A DNA stretch of 64,000 bases from Diphasiastrum complanatum (taxonomy: Eukaryota; Streptophyta; Lycopodiopsida; Lycopodiales; Lycopodiaceae), in NCBI GenBank assembly GCA_029204225.1, contig MU832174.1, positions 19,559 through 83,558 on the forward strand. Reading direction: 5' to 3'. Within the stretch, counting starts at the first letter, position 1. Each line of letters begins with the position of its first letter. Position numbers and translations under genes: made by a program. Under the pieces are notes generated by a model. That model worked only from the letters and a program-made list of their open reading frames with translations, made no database searches and was not told the origin of the DNA. This document shows, piece after piece, positions 30,701-38,841 of the stretch.

Positions 30701-31218
30701 GATATCGTATAGGACAGCTTCGAGTCTCTTCTCATCAGCTTGCTATCGAGACAGGTAGATACACAGACACTCCCAGATTGCAGCGGATATGTCAGCTCTG
30801 TTCTCTTCAGGAGGTGGAAGATGAGTTTCATTTCATCTTTCGCTGCCCAGTATACTATGAGATTAGAGGACGATACCATTGTTTATACCGAGATATTCCC
30901 CTCACGTTGAGCTCCTTCCTCGAGTATCCAGACGCTAGATGTGTGGGTCTTCTTTTGAGAGAGATGTATATTTTACGAGCTTCACTTCTACCTACGCTCT
31001 CAGATATGGATTCCAGTCAAGCTCACATTACTCAGTTCTTCCAGAAGCGAGACAGAGTGGATATTTCGGTTGCGGATTTTGACGTCCCCGTCCGAAGATC
31101 GAAGACACAGAGAGTTTCGGCTCGATCCAGTGCTACTAGATCTTCATACGCCTCCCACCAGCCTACATCACGACCCACTACTACCATCACTCATTACTTT
31201 CGGCTTGCTCGTAGCTAG
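27667..31218 (+). CDS. LINE B ORF2 polyprotein: endonuclease, reverse transcriptase, Zn motif, PIP tail
   Basis: There are 1183 codons from the UAG to the stop at 31216-31218. The linker is followed by an APE-type endonuclease (WNCNG, AETHES, GDFNAR, SDHS), which would nick target DNA, and an RT of group-II/LINE type (FRKAFDSVP, QGCPLSP, YADD at 29800-29811) for target-primed reverse transcription. A CCHC-like motif CQLC (30790-30801) ...H...C follows, then a basic Ser/Arg-rich tail with QAHITQFF (31018-31041) and TTTITHYF (31177-31200). No RNase H is seen. No AUG precedes the endonuclease catalytic residues, so expression through the upstream UAG is inferred. Confidence 0.9.
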   Translation, partial: ELGPPGYRSYPRSPTNLRLGFWNCNGFLSSSSAGDFADFIRKCDILLLAETHESLYHPLPNIQEYSWHSAFRPFVRGKTCRGSGGVACLYRDTTVQMVKQDPYARYIWLHIIGSLLGLPQDIYIAVCYFAPQTSVFAEFGGDPFQALSNDIAIFSQQGSILLAGDFNARTSSRQTEFHAATDLLRLYPLDMGLDRVSQDADTPATSFGEQLITLAETHALAILNGLTQWPSSSAYTCYPHGGGHSVVDYFIGSPALISHISDFSITPPTISDHSLLHISLGHITSSLQVSCSLPTHKRIPFTQSGFTNYTTILSQLLANFPFMAPIDQQATFLSTSLLAAASSSFPTKTTSSHRSVHNRWYDAECRSLHNHVTYARSHSPATLKQCQKEYHRTTRTKKIKYLQSLCQKMINSLDSPSSSFFWKHFTRHSSTLAPIAIESWIEYATELYTTDSPPTSLSPRPDHCSLFTPDMVENAIKHAKLNKATDYDSLSVDFLKPVAHLISPYIAHVFNTAVTSGFPTAWCTNILHPILKAGDPMNVGNYRTIMIGHTLAKIYGSILQTVTGSFAETEGLHAMGQAGFRPGYSTSDQIFILRCIIEEARHRKQRIYCCFVDFRKAFDSVPRHLLFQRLSSLGFSEDTIVAIITLYERVLARFRDGSGWSSQIHSTIGVKQGCPLSPTLFALYIDDLERIIREEGGEGCPLADIIIPILLYADDVVLLSSSAAGLQSHLSALHHFCQRWGLTVNLKKTKIMVFNTNRQHMRDVIFYYDGLPIEIVTSYTYLGVLFSGPLLTFRPAATARLRKGHSALVHMERFCSTYYVQDPATRCLLFSATVSPVVLYSAETWCPDLSRDTWRDLTRIQILMLSRIIRAKPSVPHDIILAEFASPPLVVGAMFQIITFLHRVSDLDTSRYIVAALTSSCTIADQGAKHSWYRSVSALLQTWGLSALDLPNGTHAYIRQQIYRSYIRTIWSHPDPDRVKLHYYGTHLLRLDVSGLPILPVYLTQTLSFGLRYRIGQLRVSSHQLAIETGRYTDTPRLQRICQLCSLQEVEDEFHFIFRCPVYYEIRGRYHCLYRDIPLTLSSFLEYPDARCVGLLLREMYILRASLLPTLSDMDSSQAHITQFFQKRDRVDISVADFDVPVRRSKTQRVSARSSATRSSYASHQPTSRPTTTITHYFRLARS

Positions 31219-31452
31219 TTTCCTCCGCGGAGCAGGTGGTTAAGCTCTTGCTTTGTACCCTCACCAGCTGGTGGTCAAGCTTGGATACTTTTTCTCTTAG
31301 AGACAGAGAGATCAATATTTTAGTTTTAGTTTTACTGTCTTTTCATTGGTAAATAAGTCCTTATGCGGACAATGCTTCTCACATTTTGTACTCTCTTTTG
31401 TCTTATGTGCCCCTGGGCACCAAAAGACGTTAATAATAATAATTCTAATTCT

Positions 31453-31456
<4 letters not shown>
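31219..31456 (+). other. LINE B 3' UTR and tail
   Basis: Same content as the LINE A 3' UTR: two GGTGGTYAAGCT copies, the CACCAGCTGGTG palindrome, and a terminal TTAATAATAATAATTCTAATTC that merges into (CT)n. Confidence 0.75.

Positions 31457-31533
<77 letters not shown>
31457..31533 (+). repeat. (CT)n tract at the 3' edge of LINE B
   Basis: About 38 CT units. To the right, LTR sequence of element N0 resumes immediately (AGAGGAGGGCGCCC), so this is the right half of the microsatellite into which the LINE array inserted. Confidence 0.97.
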
Positions 31534-31535
<2 letters not shown>

Positions 31536-31622
31536 AGGAGGGCGCCCAGCCTCTTCTCTCTTGTTTCTTGTGGAGATTGATTGATAACTAGATCTTGGTG
31601 ACTTGACTCTTGCTTTCCTAAA
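31534..31622 (+). mobile_element. LTR of element N0, right part
   Basis: The segment aligns with the last part of the N1 LTR: GAGGGCGCC, a CTTCTTC-rich stretch, TATGGAGATTGA-like sequence, then GATCTTGG..ACTTGA and a terminal TTTCCTAAA. A primer-binding site starts at 31623. With 10579-10880 it makes one LTR of normal length, 20.6 kb apart in the present sequence. Confidence 0.85.
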
Positions 31623-31635
31623 TGGTATCAGAGCT
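31623..31635 (+). promoter_or_regulatory. Primer-binding site of N0
   Basis: TGGTATCAGAGCT directly follows the LTR end and is complementary to the 3' end of initiator methionine tRNA, the usual primer of plant copia and many gypsy elements. Confidence 0.9.
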
Positions 31636-32429
31636 ACCAGATTTGCAGCAAGCTTGTATGTTGGCACCCTACCAGAAGAGGAGCTTCTCTACTTTTTGTT
31701 CTGAAATTTCAGCATCCTGCTGATCTATCCAAGTGGAGTTTGGATCAGCTTTTTTGTCTTTTTTCAGGTTGAAGGAGGGCGCCCATCACAGATCTTGGAG
31801 GAGCAATTTGTGGCACCCAAAAATCAGCACCTCAAATCTGATTTTTCTTTTGCAGCTAGTTTTCAGCAAGTTTTGTTTGGAGGAGGGCGCCCAAAAATCT
31901 ACTACTGATTTTTGGTGTTGGAGCCTTCTTACCTTGTTGTTTTTGTTTTCAAGTTTGCATTTGTGAAAAAGGGCGCCCAATATTCAGCATACCCTATTTT
32001 GGGTTAGGGCCAATTTGTGGCTGGAAAATTACAGATTTTCAGCAAAGCAGTAGGGTGCTTTCAACAGCCCTATTGGAGTGTGTGTTGATCACACTATTTG
32101 GCTTCCTAATTGGGTTTTGGTGTAGGCTTCAATCGAAGCTAACCTAATTTTCAAGAAGCTGGTTTTTTTGTGCAGAAAGACAGCCATCTTTCCATTATCC
32201 TTTGAGCACTTTGGTTGCAGATTGGAAGACATCTGGTGCCAAAAGGTACTGAGTTGATTGAGGTGTCTCGCTGCAGACTTTGATGTTTGAGCTATTTTTT
32301 GACGTATTGAACTGCTTTTGTTGTGCTTGAATCGCAAGATACTCACTTGTCAACATTGTTTGTTTGTGGTTGCAAGTGAACCCTGACTCCTGCATGGTCG
32401 ACTTGTTAGCTACTGCTCCTCGGGCACTA
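31636..32429 (+). mobile_element. N0 leader region with repeated GGGCGCCC palindromes
   Basis: This is non-coding internal sequence of N0 after the PBS. The palindrome GGGCGCCC, usually preceded by GGA, occurs at 31777-31784, 31885-31892 and 31971-31978, plus 31540-31547 in the LTR end. The related N1 leader has the same motif several times. The element is cut at about 32430 by antisense chromovirus sequence (G1). No gag was recognised here. Confidence 0.7.
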
Positions 32430-34460
32430 AAAAGTTTCTGGCTGCTTCAACTTTTTCTTGTTTAAACCCTACAGCTGTGGGTGAGCGTGGCTGAAAAACC
32501 GTACATCAGCATAAATGGGCTGTATCCCGTAGCTGAATGTTTGGTACTATTGTAAGCAAACTCTAAAATCGAGAGACACTCCTCCCAATTTGTCTGCTTC
32601 TTGCTGACGTATGCTCCAAGCATATCCTCCAGCACCTGATTTACCCTCTCTGTTTGACCGTCCGTCTGTGGATGGTCGGTGGTACTCATATTAAGTTTAG
32701 TATAGAGATGATGGAATACTGCCCTCCAAAAATTTCCATTAAACTTACTGTCCCGATCGTTGACTATGTCGGGTAGACTGTACAATTTAAATAGCCCGTC
32801 TACAACAACCTCGCTAACTCTGGAGCTCTAACGGTTGTTTTGGTCGGAATGAAATGAGCCATTTTGGTCAAACGGTCAACTGTGACCCATATAGCGTCAT
32901 TACCCTTTTGGGCTTTAGGCAGGCCTACTGTAAAATCCATGGGGATACTCTCCCATTTACCAACTGGTATTTCTAAGGGATGCAACAACCCTCCTGCCTT
33001 TAAACGCTCTGCTTTGTTTACTTGACATTTCTGGCAACTGGTTACATACTGGTGGACGTCCTTTTTCATACTGGGCCAGAAAAATTGCCTACGAAGAAGC
33101 TCATAGGTCTTCTGTATGCCTGGGTGCCCCACACTAGGATTCTCATGACACTCATATAGGACCTGCTACCTATAATCCTCTGAATTGGGGACACATACTC
33201 TACTTCTATAGAGCAAGCACTCATCCTGAATGGAATACTGTTTCCATTTGAATCCTTGAGTCAACTGACCCTCAACCACTGGGGTTTGCTTGGGTAATAC
33301 AGGCTCAGAATCCTCAACGTCATCTGACGTATACTCGGACTCATCATCATCCTCAACGGAAGCTGCCGTATTCTTGGATGAACTGGCTCCAGCCCCAGGA
33401 ACTGGTTCTGGAGTCTATAACTGTCTGCTCTGGACTGAGTGCCAGATAGTAGAGAAGAATGCATCATGCTGGCACTTCCCTCTCAAGGACTCGAGTAACT
33501 CATTACGAATCTGAGTAAAACTCAGCTCGTTTATTATCGGCAATCTACTAAGGGCATCTGCTACTGTATTGAATTTCCCCCATCTATATCTGATAGACAT
33601 ATCAAAATCTCGCATCAACTCTGCCCAACGAGCTTTCCGACCTCTAAGCTCAGGTTGATTGCAAAGGTATCTGAGACTTTCATAGTCTGTCAGGACCTCA
33701 AAGTTGGCACCATACAAATAATGCCTCCAAGTCTTAAAGGCATGGACTATAGAAAAGAGTTCCTCTTCATAGGCACTGTACCTAGTCTGAGCTGGCTCGA
33801 GTTTTTTACTCTCGAACGCAACTGGTCGTCCACCCTGAGTTAGTACAGCACCAATTGCAAAGTCGCTAGCATCTGTCTCGACCACAAATGGCTGATTGGG
33901 GTCAACGACTTTTAAAACTGGTACTGTAGCTAAGGCTGTTTTGAGAGCATCAAAGCTCTCTTGCTGTGCGGACTCCCAAATGAACTCCTTTCCCTTCCCC
34001 TTAAGAAGATTTGTCATGGGAACTGCTATCTGAGCATATTCCTTGACAAATCGTCTGTAATATCCCGCCAAACCTAGAAAGATCTGAAGCTCTAAAATAT
34101 TCTGAGGTCTCAGCCAACTGAGTATGGCTTTGACCTTATTAGGGTCCATATAAATCCCATCTGCCGAGATAATGTGACCCAAATAAGCTACTTCTTCAAC
34201 GAAGAATTCACACTTAGGTTTCTTAGCATAAAGCTTAAGCTTTCTAAGCAGTCGAAACACCTTTCTGAGGTGTTTAAGATGCTCCTTCCTCGTTTTATTG
34301 TAGACGAGGATGTCATCTAAAAATACGACTACAAACTTACCCAAGTATGGTCTGAGGACACTCTTCATCAAGGTCCGTGCATTATCTGAAAGTTTAATTC
34401 ATCTTGATACCCCTGAATACCAAGATTTAAATTACTTACCATAGTTTCCCAAATTGCGTT
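32430..34460 (-). pseudogene. Chromovirus fragment G1 (Ty3/gypsy), internally deleted
   Basis: Minus-strand order is a protease-proximal scrap (34460-34378), then, after a deletion of about 790 bp relative to G2, RT from [19 protein letters not shown], RNase H ([16 protein letters not shown]), the zinc-binding HHCC region (GHPGIQKTYELL ... CQKC) and integrase (MDFTVGLPKAQKG ... ) ending before the chromodomain. Several stops and indels split it (near 33415, 33135, 32790). No LTR is attached. It is a close relative of the complete copy G2 but non-functional. Confidence 0.88.
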
Positions 34461-34823
34461 CCAGATCGCGGACTGCAACTTTGGATTGAAGTAGAAAAAT
34501 TAAGAGTACATTCGTAGGGTTGCTTTTTCACTAGTGTCATTGTGTGCTAATTTGGAATCTTATATTCTAGCAGCACAATTTCCCCAATTTAAAAAGCAGT
34601 ACCACAAGGAAAAAGCTTCCCCAGCACAAAGTCTCACACGACTTTTTTAGACCAGGTAGGATAGGTAGACTTGTGAAATGATTCTTACCCCATAGAAATT
34701 AGTGACGTGTTTCTTAATAGTAATGTGACAAGGTACATTGTATAAAGCTAAAAAACTTTTTACTACTCTAAATGTTAATAAACCATAAACTGGATAAGTT
34801 ATAAGGAAATGAAACTTACTAAC

Positions 34824-34910
34824 CTTTGCAATATGAAGCCTCGATGACAATTTCTCAAGTAATAAGGAAATACATGAAGATGAGAAAAAGGGTGTCGATA
34901 CAAATGCCTT
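34824..34910 (-). CDS. MMS19: MMS19 exon immediately upstream of the giant intron
   Basis: An 87-nt, phase-0 exon lies between a TTTTGCAG acceptor and a GTTAGTAAG donor. The 29 residues end SLLLEKLSSRLHIAK and match the conserved plant MMS19 segment 'PLLLEKLSS.LPSAK'. Joined to the exon at 5874 it gives the conserved AK-(I/V)DSLKYL sequence. Confidence 0.9.
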
Positions 34911-35336
34911 CTGCAAAAGTAAGAACAAAACAAAGGGAAATTGCGTCACTTCAATAACAACGTACTGGTACATATTCACACAAAAAAAAAAAAAAAACTT
35001 ACATGGAATTGAACCCTTCTGAATAGTCACCAAACATTACCATATTCTTTTCTGGCATACATCCTTAATGTGAAAGACGATCAAAATGATATATCAAGCA
35101 AATGCTTTTATCACAACTGATTCTTTGTTGTACTGACAAAAATGCCTTCCTTTTGTAAGAGAACAAAGTCAATCTATTGTATTTTCTTCCAACTTAAAGA
35201 TTGCTACAACCATGTGATTAATGGATTAACTAGAGCTAAGACTTTTCCAGGAATAAAAGTGACATGTTCTTACAGCAATATAAAACACAAGATTTGACTC
35301 TTATAGAATTTTTGATAGCGTGAAGCAGAAGCAAAC

Positions 35337-35390
35337 CTGAAGGCTTGTTGCAAGGTCCTCTCTTGTGATGCCCCGTGCATCATTTGGAGG
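35337..35390 (-). CDS. MMS19: MMS19 short exon
   Basis: A 54-nt, phase-0 exon between a GATGCAG acceptor and a GTTTGC donor encodes PPNDARGITREDLATSLQ. It matches the variable 'HPKGED....RDDLSRAL' stretch of plant MMS19 in position, and the EDL-(A)-(S)L pattern is kept. Confidence 0.82.
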
Positions 35391-35515
35391 CTGCATCATA
35401 AGACACAGAAGCATTTAAACACTCAGCCAGCAGCCTGTCGTGGCCAGCAAAGACTTTTATTTGCCAAAATAAAAATTGACCCAAGTGTTGAGTAGAAAAG
35501 ATAAAGACATTGTAC

Positions 35516-35704
35516 AGGAGTGAATGAAACTGGGAAGTAGCGGCTGATGATGTCAAAGAGATCTTCTGCACAGTCAGCAACAGGACCTTCTGGGCTAGGG
35601 AACATATGTGCTAGCAGCTCCACAATGTGAAACGAAATCAAAAGGCAACGAGGATCTGTTTCCCCTTCAATGGCCGCACAAACACCATAGACAAGATCAG
35701 ATCC
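35516..35704 (-). CDS. MMS19: MMS19 exon, most upstream one recognised
   Basis: A 189-nt, phase-0 exon follows TTTGCAG and ends at a GTACAA donor. Its 63 residues include DLVYGVCAAIEGETDPRCL, then FHIVELLAHMFPSPEGPVA and YFPVSFTP. These correspond closely to plant MMS19 'LVYGICEAIDGEKDP..L..FHIVE' and 'YFPIHFTHP'. About 170 N-terminal residues should precede it. I could not find those exons to the right, so they are either hidden among the transposons or beyond 64 kb. Confidence 0.92.
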
Positions 35705-38479
35705 CTGCAAAGATGTAAATTAAGAATCATGTTCAAAAATATTTTCTTTGAAACTAATAAATACTTCTACCAGATTACTAAACAGATACACACATAAATG
35801 CACACCCACCACCCACACTCACACACATATGATAGTTGTTGCCCTCTATTGCAATTATGAGTGCACACAACTCCTTAGTACTGTGAGACTTGGAGAGAGC
35901 TAACAGTTGGGTACTCAGGAAGTCTTTCTCATTGTTTCACTTGTAGGACGTTTCAAGTAATCTATTGGGGGCGGTTCAGATCAGCAATTTGAAACAGTCA
36001 ATTCGTCCAATTAAATCAAGAAAGAATCAGCTCAATCAGGTTTGTACTGCTAAATCATTTTGGGGTATTTTTTTGGTATTTGTATTCCTGGCCTTCTGAT
36101 GGTGAGTTCACTGGCTTCAATGCTCAGTGTCGATGTTTCTTCCGATGGTGAGGTTTCATTGGCTTTGATGCTCAGTGTCAATGTTTCTTGGACCCACTCA
36201 AATCCACTATTCAATTCATCCGATTCATCCATCAAACTAGTTCTGATCGGCATGTTGGATAATGAATCAGAGAATCGGATTTAGGGTTTTTTTAAGAATG
36301 ATAATTTTACGTCTTTTTTATTGTTGGGTTTAGGAGCATATAATTACTGCTTGTTTAGGTCTATAGGCACATAATTACTACTTGTTTAGTTGTTTGAAGT
36401 TTATAACCTAACCAATGATTCCTCGCTCTTGATTCCTAAATTCTGATTCCTGAATACTGATTTTTTATCTGTTGAACTTGGAACATTGCTACTTACAACT
36501 TGTTAGAATTCATCAAAATTTCGAAGCTTTTTTTTTGGTTTGGAATAGATTCTTATTGAAAGGTAAGTGCACTACCTGGCTTTGTAATAATGAGGAAATT
36601 GTAACCTTAAAAAAATTGGATTTTGAAAACTTGATTTTGCCAAAAAATGTAGTTACTTGCTGGAAATTACTTCCACAAATTTCATGCTTCTGGTTTCTTA
36701 TGAATAAAAGATGGTACTGCCAATCTTTCATATGTTTCCTTACAATTTGTGTTGGAAGTCAGAATGGATTTCTTTGAATTAAAAAGTCTAGCCCTGACAA
36801 ATTGCACAGAAATCAAGAAAGGCATCCAATGGAAAGGTTTTTCACTTGTTGTATAAAAGACTCTTTCAGAAAAGAGGTGTTTCCTTTCCTATGATTTATG
36901 GCTCACTATAACAATTGATATATCAGAAAATTTTTGACAAGTGCATTTGCTGTCAATAGACCCCTGCAAGAAAGCATAGAGTAATGGAATTGAAACTAAA
37001 GAATGAAACTATAAGCCCTTCATTTGAAAACTCCTCCTGGCTTGCATCTCTTCTCTTTCCTAAGCATCTATGCAAGCATTTCGCACAGCAGACGATTTCT
37101 GACAGCAGGAGGAAATTCAGCAATGTGGTTTTGGTATTTTTTCACTCCGAAACTAATGAGAATGTGTAATGCACCAAAACACAGTACCAGAATTCAATAA
37201 AATTGCATTTTTATTGAATTGTGCTAAAAATTCTGCATTTGTCTTATACATCGCAATTAGGCATTCCTGTAGGCATGACGGCCAAATGGCACAATTTGTT
37301 GAATCACTCCAGTTCCTTTTGCTTCAGAGGAGCCATAAACCCAAGCGATCGTAGCAATCGACAATTGGAATTTGGATCAACAAATAGTTAAGTTTCCTCA
37401 ATATCCCATTGAAACACATTTTCCTAAAGAGCCATCTGTCTTCAGGGATGGCTGAATGGGCATCCTTGGATTGTGATACATTTGTGCCAAGATCTCCAAT
37501 TTCTTGGCTTAGGCGTTATTTGTTATTAAGGGTCACCTAGGTGGCAATCCATTGGTGGGGTTGTTGGCGCGACTATCAAAAACTGGTTAGAGGAGCATAC
37601 TACGATGTGAACACTATTATCCATTTGATAAGAGATTTGCCAGTACCATAAAGCCTCTTAACGTTAACTAAAGATCCAAACTGAAATTTGATAGGCAAGA
37701 GTCTAACCTCATGTATCCATTGGGAACTAGAAAAATATGACTTGGTAGAATAAATCTACTATAGAAGCCTAAAACTAGTGCTGCAAGGTTGGTATTTAAA
37801 AGAATTTCTGAAAACCTGGCATTGTACAATTTAATGAGCTCAAACCTAGAAAGGTAGCATGAGTCATTTGACAAATTGGGAGATTTTCGAGTAAATCTCA
37901 ATTCGAACAATTCATTGAATAACGTAAAGATTATTCTCACGAAAAATCCTTAGAAACCATTTGATATAGCCATTAGTGATTCGAGTAAATAGGAAAGGAA
38001 TTGTGTGATAGTTGATGAATTACGGTTCTAAGCACCTTACTAACAGTTAGTAACAAGCTTATCCCTTGAGCCCCAAGGCTCTAGCTGTAAGGGATAAATA
38101 TCTTGTTGGTATTGAAATGGACGTTTAATATGATCAACCGGATTCATGATCAAATAAGTTCCTAGCCGTACAAGAGTAAGTTGGATCTACACATTCACAA
38201 TCCATATACATGAATGAAAGTTCTCTAAATTTACATCTCTTGCATCTTGTATTTGGATTAGTCTTTACAACCTTTAGAAGGTTCTCACAATATCTCCAAT
38301 ATCCTATCAATTGAGATTTCAAATAGGTCCTCCATGTTGTACATATAGCAGATTCCTCTTTGGAATGCTAGAGATGTTTCTCTCAGATAATTTTCCTATA
38401 ACCTCTCACTCTCCTCCCTCTTTTATAAGAAACTTAGCTCCCATTAGGTGTCATATCATTTATAATAAGACGTAGGAGA
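35705..38479. other. MMS19 upstream intron or flank, no gene recognised
   Basis: AT-rich, mostly unique-looking sequence. I found no phase-compatible MMS19 exon that I trust. A (CA)n-like patch lies near 35790-35825. A 60-bp imperfect duplication (GATGGTGAG..TCA.TGGCTT..ATGCTCAGTGTC) sits at 36099-36131 and 36143-36180. The remainder holds no convincing ORF, RNA gene or transposon end. Confidence 0.4.
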
Positions 38480-38714
38480 TGTTGAAGAGTAATGACTATT
38501 TTACCCCTTTGGCTAAGCACTAATTATGTTGTAAGTTGTAAATAACTCATGGAGCAAGCTATTAATTAAATACAGGAGACCCCCCCTTTTGTAAGTTCAG
38601 TAAATTAGTGCAAGTGGCCCACTTCGCCAAGTAGCTCACTCATATGGTTGACACCTAGACTTTCCATGCATGTAATTGAGGTGCTCGCCTCACAAGGGAT
38701 TTGGAGGACCCACG

Positions 38715-38716
<2 letters not shown>
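38480..38716 (+). mobile_element. LTR split by LINE C, left part
   Basis: The segment starts TGTTGAAGAGTAATGAC, an LTR-like 5' end, and runs into the (CT)n tract at 38717. The matching right part, with a PBS, is at 50336-50484. This parallels the N0 LTR split by LINEs A/B. Assignment as one LTR rests on the TG start, the downstream PBS-like motif and the combined length (about 390 bp). Confidence 0.55.

Positions 38717-38791
<75 letters not shown>
38717..38791 (+). repeat. (CT)n tract at the 5' edge of LINE C
   Basis: About 37 CT units immediately before the LINE C leader. Confidence 0.97.
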
Positions 38792-38794
<3 letters not shown>

Positions 38795-38841
38795 GATGGA
38801 GATGGCGATGGCATTGTAGTAGGAGCGGCTCTTCCTTGTCT

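Larger units (their letters stand above)
26522..31456 (+). mobile_element. LINE B, complete and apparently intact
   Basis: This is a full-length non-LTR retrotransposon of about 4.9 kb. It has a GC-rich 5' leader, ORF1 (306 codons), an in-frame UAG junction, ORF2 (1183 codons after the UAG), a 3' UTR and a TTCTAA-type tail, flanked on both sides by (CT)n. No disabling mutation is visible apart from the conserved UAG. Near identity to LINE A indicates recent amplification. It lies inside the large MMS19 intron, antisense to the gene. Confidence 0.92.
5875..34823 (-). other. 28.9-kb MMS19 intron filled with nested retroelements
   Basis: The donor is GTTAGTAAG just below 34824 and the acceptor is TTTTAG just above 5874. 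Both flanking exons are in phase 0 and their joined product reads through a conserved MMS19 motif without gap. Inside lie a copia remnant, LINEs E1, E2, A and B, the split LTR element N0, a 10.8-kb chimeric block and chromovirus fragment G1. About 0.7 kb at 5875-6549 and 0.36 kb at 34461-34823 look like original intron sequence, with no gene or repeat that I recognise. Confidence 0.85.

Noticed and set aside
36907-36963. Possible upstream MMS19 exon (minus strand, GLLTANALVKNFL-like reading between CTTGCAG and GTGAGC)
   Set aside because: It faintly resembles the MMS19 stretch before the 35704 exon, but no phase-2 exon for the well-conserved 'KLCFELL' region exists between it and 35704, so I do not call it.
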